Shown here piece by piece: positions 6,760-9,361 of a DNA stretch of 9,361 nucleotides; the first letter of the stretch is position 1; every line of letters starts with the position of its first letter. A program made the position numbers and the translations under genes. The notes below the pieces were generated by a model, which was given only the letters and a program-made list of their open reading frames with translations, had not been told where the DNA came from and made no database searches. Origin of the DNA: JBHWPB01 sp043424675 (GTDB taxonomy: Bacteria; Bacillota; Bacilli; Lactobacillales; Carnobacteriaceae_A); assembly GCA_043424675.1 (NCBI GenBank), contig JBHWPB010000006.1, forward strand, positions 1 to 9,361, written 5' to 3'.

Positions 6760-6777
6760 TTGTGAAATAAATAACAA
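6760..6777. promoter_or_regulatory. Rex-like operator candidate overlapping the transcription start
   Basis: TTGTGAAATAAATAACAA begins three bases after the -10. Its left half matches the Firmicute Rex consensus TTGTGAA and the right half keeps ACAA; about six of nine dyad positions are symmetric. Rex represses anaerobic genes when NADH is low, which would suit a respiratory reductase. Confidence 0.4.
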
Positions 6778-6781
6778 AAAA

Positions 6782-6790
6782 GAAAGGAGA
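6782..6790 (+). promoter_or_regulatory. Shine-Dalgarno sequence without a start codon (STAB-SD-like)
   Basis: GAAAGGAGA is a near-perfect ribosome-binding sequence about 20 bases after the predicted transcript start and more than 110 bases before the CDS. No ATG, GTG or TTG lies in the next 12 bases. A ribosome-binding element near the 5' end that stabilises mRNA (as in cry3A STAB-SD, GAAAGGAGG) is one reading; a relic of a lost ORF is another. Confidence 0.4.
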
Positions 6791-6901
6791 CTTCGTTTAC
6801 AGTCTTTATGGTTATAAACAGATGGGAAAAAGACATCATTAACATACTTTTTTATCTTTTATTGTGAAATATATAATTTTATAGAAAGCGAGGAAAAAAT
6901 A

Positions 6902-9187
6902 ATGATAGCAAATAGTCGCACACATTCGATGAAAACTTTTTATTTAATTATCACTCTAATTGTTACGTTATTTATCAGTACAGGCTGTACGGAGTCTGGA
7001 GGTACGGATTCAGGAGGAAACCAACCCGCTGATGAAAATATGGCATGGGACTATGAAGCAGATGTCGTCGTTGTCGGTGCTGGAGCATCTGGTTTGCCCG
7101 CTGCTCTCAAAGCATTAGACGAAGGATCTTCTGTCCTTCTCGTCGAAGCTAACTTTGATGTTGGAGGGCACGTTGCAGTGAGTGAAGGTCAGTTTCACTC
7201 AGGAGGTGGAACAGTCGATCAAGAAGAATGGGATATCGATGATTCCGCAGACCTCTATTACTATGATCATACCCGTGGAACTTCTATCAACTCGCGTTAC
7301 AATGATAGAGAATACACGCGCTCCATTGCCAATGCCATGGCCGAGACCTATGATTGGATGTTAGAGAATGGAATCAAAACTTTAGATGTCGAGCCCATGG
7401 TTCGTGCTTACTACCGCGATGGCGGGAATGACGGGGATAGCGTGGGACGTATGACCTATGTGGATGGTTCAGATTGGGAAAACACCTACACAGGAACAGA
7501 AGCTGCAGGTATCGGAATCAGCCGCCCACTCGAACAGACCCTTCGTGAAGAAGGCGCTCAGTTCCTCATGAACTATCACATGGATAAAATCTACCGCGAA
7601 GGTAACTTTGAAGGTGAGGTCCTGGGGATTCAAGCCAGCTACTCCCCTACTATTCTTCCAGGAGAAGATGAACCTTTAGAAAGCATGATGAATGAAGGAA
7701 ATATTGAAGAAACCAAAGACAATGTCAACATCAAAGCGAACGACGCTGTAATTGTGGCGACAGGAGGATCGACCGGAAACGTGGAATTCCGAACCATGTT
7801 GGATCCGCGTCTTGAAGAGTACATGGACGGACTCGCCGGTATGCCCTTCTCAGACCAAGACGCTTCCGGAGAATATGCAGCCATGGAAGTTGGAGCTGCC
7901 TTAGGAAGTCTGGGTAACTATACTTCTGTCGTGGGAGCGAATATTACAGCCCCGCAGCGCTTCGGAACACAGTATGGTTATGGTCGCGGATGGACAGAAG
8001 AAAGTGTCATCTGGCCTCTTGTTCGAACCAATGGTATTGTGCCGGACTTTGACAGTTTAGTTATCGTTAATATGTTAGGAGAACGAATTGGTAACGAAGA
8101 TCAGTACGCTCTACCACAAATGGATACCGCTCGTGAGCCCTTCTTTAACCAAGCCTTGACGGGAACGGTTGTTGACCCTGACGGTGATGGAAACGCTGAA
8201 ACTTATGGTGGACCTTTATGGGCGATCATGGACCAAGCAGCTGTCGAACGTAACGGCTGGGATATGGATGCGGAAGGCGTTCTCGATTATGAAGAAGGCT
8301 ATGCATTCAAAGCAGATACTCTAGAAGAATTAGCTGAAATGGTGGTCAATAAATACCATGAAGATGTTGAAATGGATCCGGCAATCCTCACAGAGACCAT
8401 CACACGTTATAATCAGTTTGTTGAAAATGACAATGACGAGGATTGGGGACGTGAAGAAACGCTCGTCCATACAGTCGCAGAAGGCCCCTACTATGCTTTA
8501 TGGGCGACGCCAAGTATGCACGATACTCAAGCTGGAATTCGTGTCGATGGCAATATGCAAGTGATTGATATCTACGGAGAGAAAATTCCTCGCTTGTTCG
8601 CTGTCGGCGAAGCAAGTGGAGGGATGCGAGTTCACGGTCTGGGTCGCGTCATGACAAGTGGATATGTTGCTGGACGTGCCGCAGCTTCGATCGATGGAGA
8701 CGGATTAGCAACAGCTGACACTTCTCTCAACCCAGAACATGAAGGTGCAGAAACAAATCACCTCACAGAGACAAACAAAGCTGAGTACTTCTCTGACCGT
8801 GGCCTCAGTCAAGAAACCATGACCCACTCTGAAAAACAAGCTGAAATTGAAGCGTGGGAGGCAGAAGGTGCTGAGAGCCCGCAAGATGAAGACGACACAG
8901 CAGAGACAGAAGAACAAACAGAAAATAATGTTTTTGAAGGACAATCTAATGACGGTTACGGCGGACGCATCGTTGTAGAAATCACTGTAGAAAACGACCA
9001 AATGACAGATATCGAAATCACAGAACAATCCGAAACAGCAGGCATCGGTGTGGAAGCCATTGATGAACTCGCTGAACAAGCTCTCGAAGACCAATCTTCA
9101 GACTTGGCTGTCGTCACAGGTGCAACGGTCACATCCAACGCCTTTACAGAAGCATTAAACCAAGCCATGGAAGCTGCAGGACTATAG
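6902..9187 (+). CDS. Surface lipoprotein FAD/FMN reductase (flavocytochrome c/fumarate reductase-like)
   Basis: A signal peptide (about 10-28) ends in STGC, making C29 the likely lipidated Cys. A Gly/Ser linker leads to an FAD_binding_2 domain (about 52-598) with VVVGAGASGLPAALKA (G59, G61, G64) and VE82, closing with LFAVGEASGGMRVHGLGR. R582 fits the Fcc3 R544 substrate position, but the R402 position falls in an unrelated GERIGNEDQYALP stretch, so fumarate is doubtful. An acidic low-complexity linker (about 600-680) precedes a C-terminal FMN-binding domain (about 684-761) ending in VVTGAT, where T742 is the expected FMN acceptor. The Asp usually six residues before that Thr is A736. It probably accepts electrons from a membrane chain and reduces an unsaturated compound outside the cell. 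GAGGA (6890-6894) lies 7 bases before the ATG. Length 761 is long because of the linker and extra domain. Monocistronic, ended by the 9254 hairpin. Confidence 0.92.
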   Translation: MIANSRTHSMKTFYLIITLIVTLFISTGCTESGGTDSGGNQPADENMAWDYEADVVVVGAGASGLPAALKALDEGSSVLLVEANFDVGGHVAVSEGQFHSGGGTVDQEEWDIDDSADLYYYDHTRGTSINSRYNDREYTRSIANAMAETYDWMLENGIKTLDVEPMVRAYYRDGGNDGDSVGRMTYVDGSDWENTYTGTEAAGIGISRPLEQTLREEGAQFLMNYHMDKIYREGNFEGEVLGIQASYSPTILPGEDEPLESMMNEGNIEETKDNVNIKANDAVIVATGGSTGNVEFRTMLDPRLEEYMDGLAGMPFSDQDASGEYAAMEVGAALGSLGNYTSVVGANITAPQRFGTQYGYGRGWTEESVIWPLVRTNGIVPDFDSLVIVNMLGERIGNEDQYALPQMDTAREPFFNQALTGTVVDPDGDGNAETYGGPLWAIMDQAAVERNGWDMDAEGVLDYEEGYAFKADTLEELAEMVVNKYHEDVEMDPAILTETITRYNQFVENDNDEDWGREETLVHTVAEGPYYALWATPSMHDTQAGIRVDGNMQVIDIYGEKIPRLFAVGEASGGMRVHGLGRVMTSGYVAGRAAASIDGDGLATADTSLNPEHEGAETNHLTETNKAEYFSDRGLSQETMTHSEKQAEIEAWEAEGAESPQDEDDTAETEEQTENNVFEGQSNDGYGGRIVVEITVENDQMTDIEITEQSETAGIGVEAIDELAEQALEDQSSDLAVVTGATVTSNAFTEALNQAMEAAGL

Positions 9188-9253
9188 CTTAATTATAATC
9201 ACTTTCTATATTCAAAACGAATATCACAAATAAACCAGGACAATTAAATAGAT

Positions 9254-9298
9254 AAAACCGACCCCTTCAAAGCTGGAGATCAGTTTTGAGGGGGTTTT
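9254..9298 (+). terminator. Intrinsic terminator of the lipoprotein reductase
   Basis: CCCCT(T)CAAA (9262-9271) pairs with TTTGAGGGG (9285-9293, one bulged T), with outer AAAAC and GTTTT arms and a closing TTTT (9295-9298). A small dyad, ATATTC/GAATAT (9208-9224), lies between it and the stop codon. Nothing further was seen from 9299 to the window end. Confidence 0.8.
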
Positions 9299-9361
9299 GT
9301 GTTGTATGCTGCCTTTTCATTTACAGTTTTTACTCCAGTGATATTTAGACGCACACACAGT

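Larger units (their letters stand above)
6759..6876 (+). repeat. Direct repeat ATTGTGAAATAnATAA flanking the leader
   Basis: A 16-base word occurs at 6759-6774 and again at 6861-6876 with a single A/T difference, 102 bases apart start to start. The first copy contains the left part of the Rex-like site; the second has only the left half-site and contains TATAAT (6872-6877), which has no good -35. Confidence 0.6.

Noticed and set aside
6808..6867. A 19-codon leader-peptide-like frame before the lipoprotein reductase
   Set aside because: The AGGAG-like site is about 18 bases away, too far, and the peptide shows no run of a single amino acid or attenuator pairing that would support a leader role.
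8705..9094. A 129-codon frame on the minus strand inside the lipoprotein reductase gene
   Set aside because: It lies wholly antisense to a well-supported CDS, has no ribosome site noted, and its Cys/Phe-rich composition is what the reverse of acidic codons gives.

Overview
The window looks like chromosomal DNA from a low-GC Gram-positive bacterium. Genes start at ATG, GTG or TTG behind AGGAG-type ribosome binding sites. Promoters are TTGACA/TATAAT-like, surface proteins carry lipobox signal peptides, and intergenic stretches are AT-rich. The very acidic secreted proteins would fit a salt- or alkali-tolerant member of the Lactobacillales such as a Carnobacteriaceae, but that is a guess from style, not an identification.

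Layout. Positions 1-582 (minus) hold the wreck of a short-chain dehydrogenase gene, with stops, frameshifts and no Rossmann N-terminus. Positions 724-2487 (plus) encode an arylsulfotransferase-family lipoprotein whose start region looks damaged by one extra base. A hairpin terminator follows. Positions 2609-3292 (minus) encode a Fic-domain protein. Positions 3528-4448 (plus) encode a membrane-anchored S41-type peptidase homologue, followed by a possible 28-residue ORF and a strong terminator. Positions 4749-6416 (minus) encode a cytoplasmic FMN-binding plus FAD-binding reductase. A 485-base divergent intergenic region follows, rich in regulatory signals. Positions 6902-9187 (plus) encode a lipoprotein FAD-binding plus FMN-binding reductase, closed by a terminator.

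The most coherent unit is the divergent pair of flavin reductases (4749-9187). Both combine a flavocytochrome-c/fumarate-reductase-type FAD domain with a covalent-FMN domain. The domain order is reversed between them, and one protein is cytoplasmic while the other is a surface lipoprotein. Neither keeps the full fumarate-binding residue set, so the electron acceptor is probably another unsaturated compound. Both promoters carry GTGA-containing operator-like sites, suggesting a shared redox or global regulator (Rex or CRP/FNR type). No ApbE flavin transferase, Ndh2 or quinone-linked partner lies in the window. The arylsulfotransferase, Fic and S41 genes are each on their own transcription unit; any link to the reductases is speculative. 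I found no tRNA, rRNA, CRISPR array or insertion sequence.
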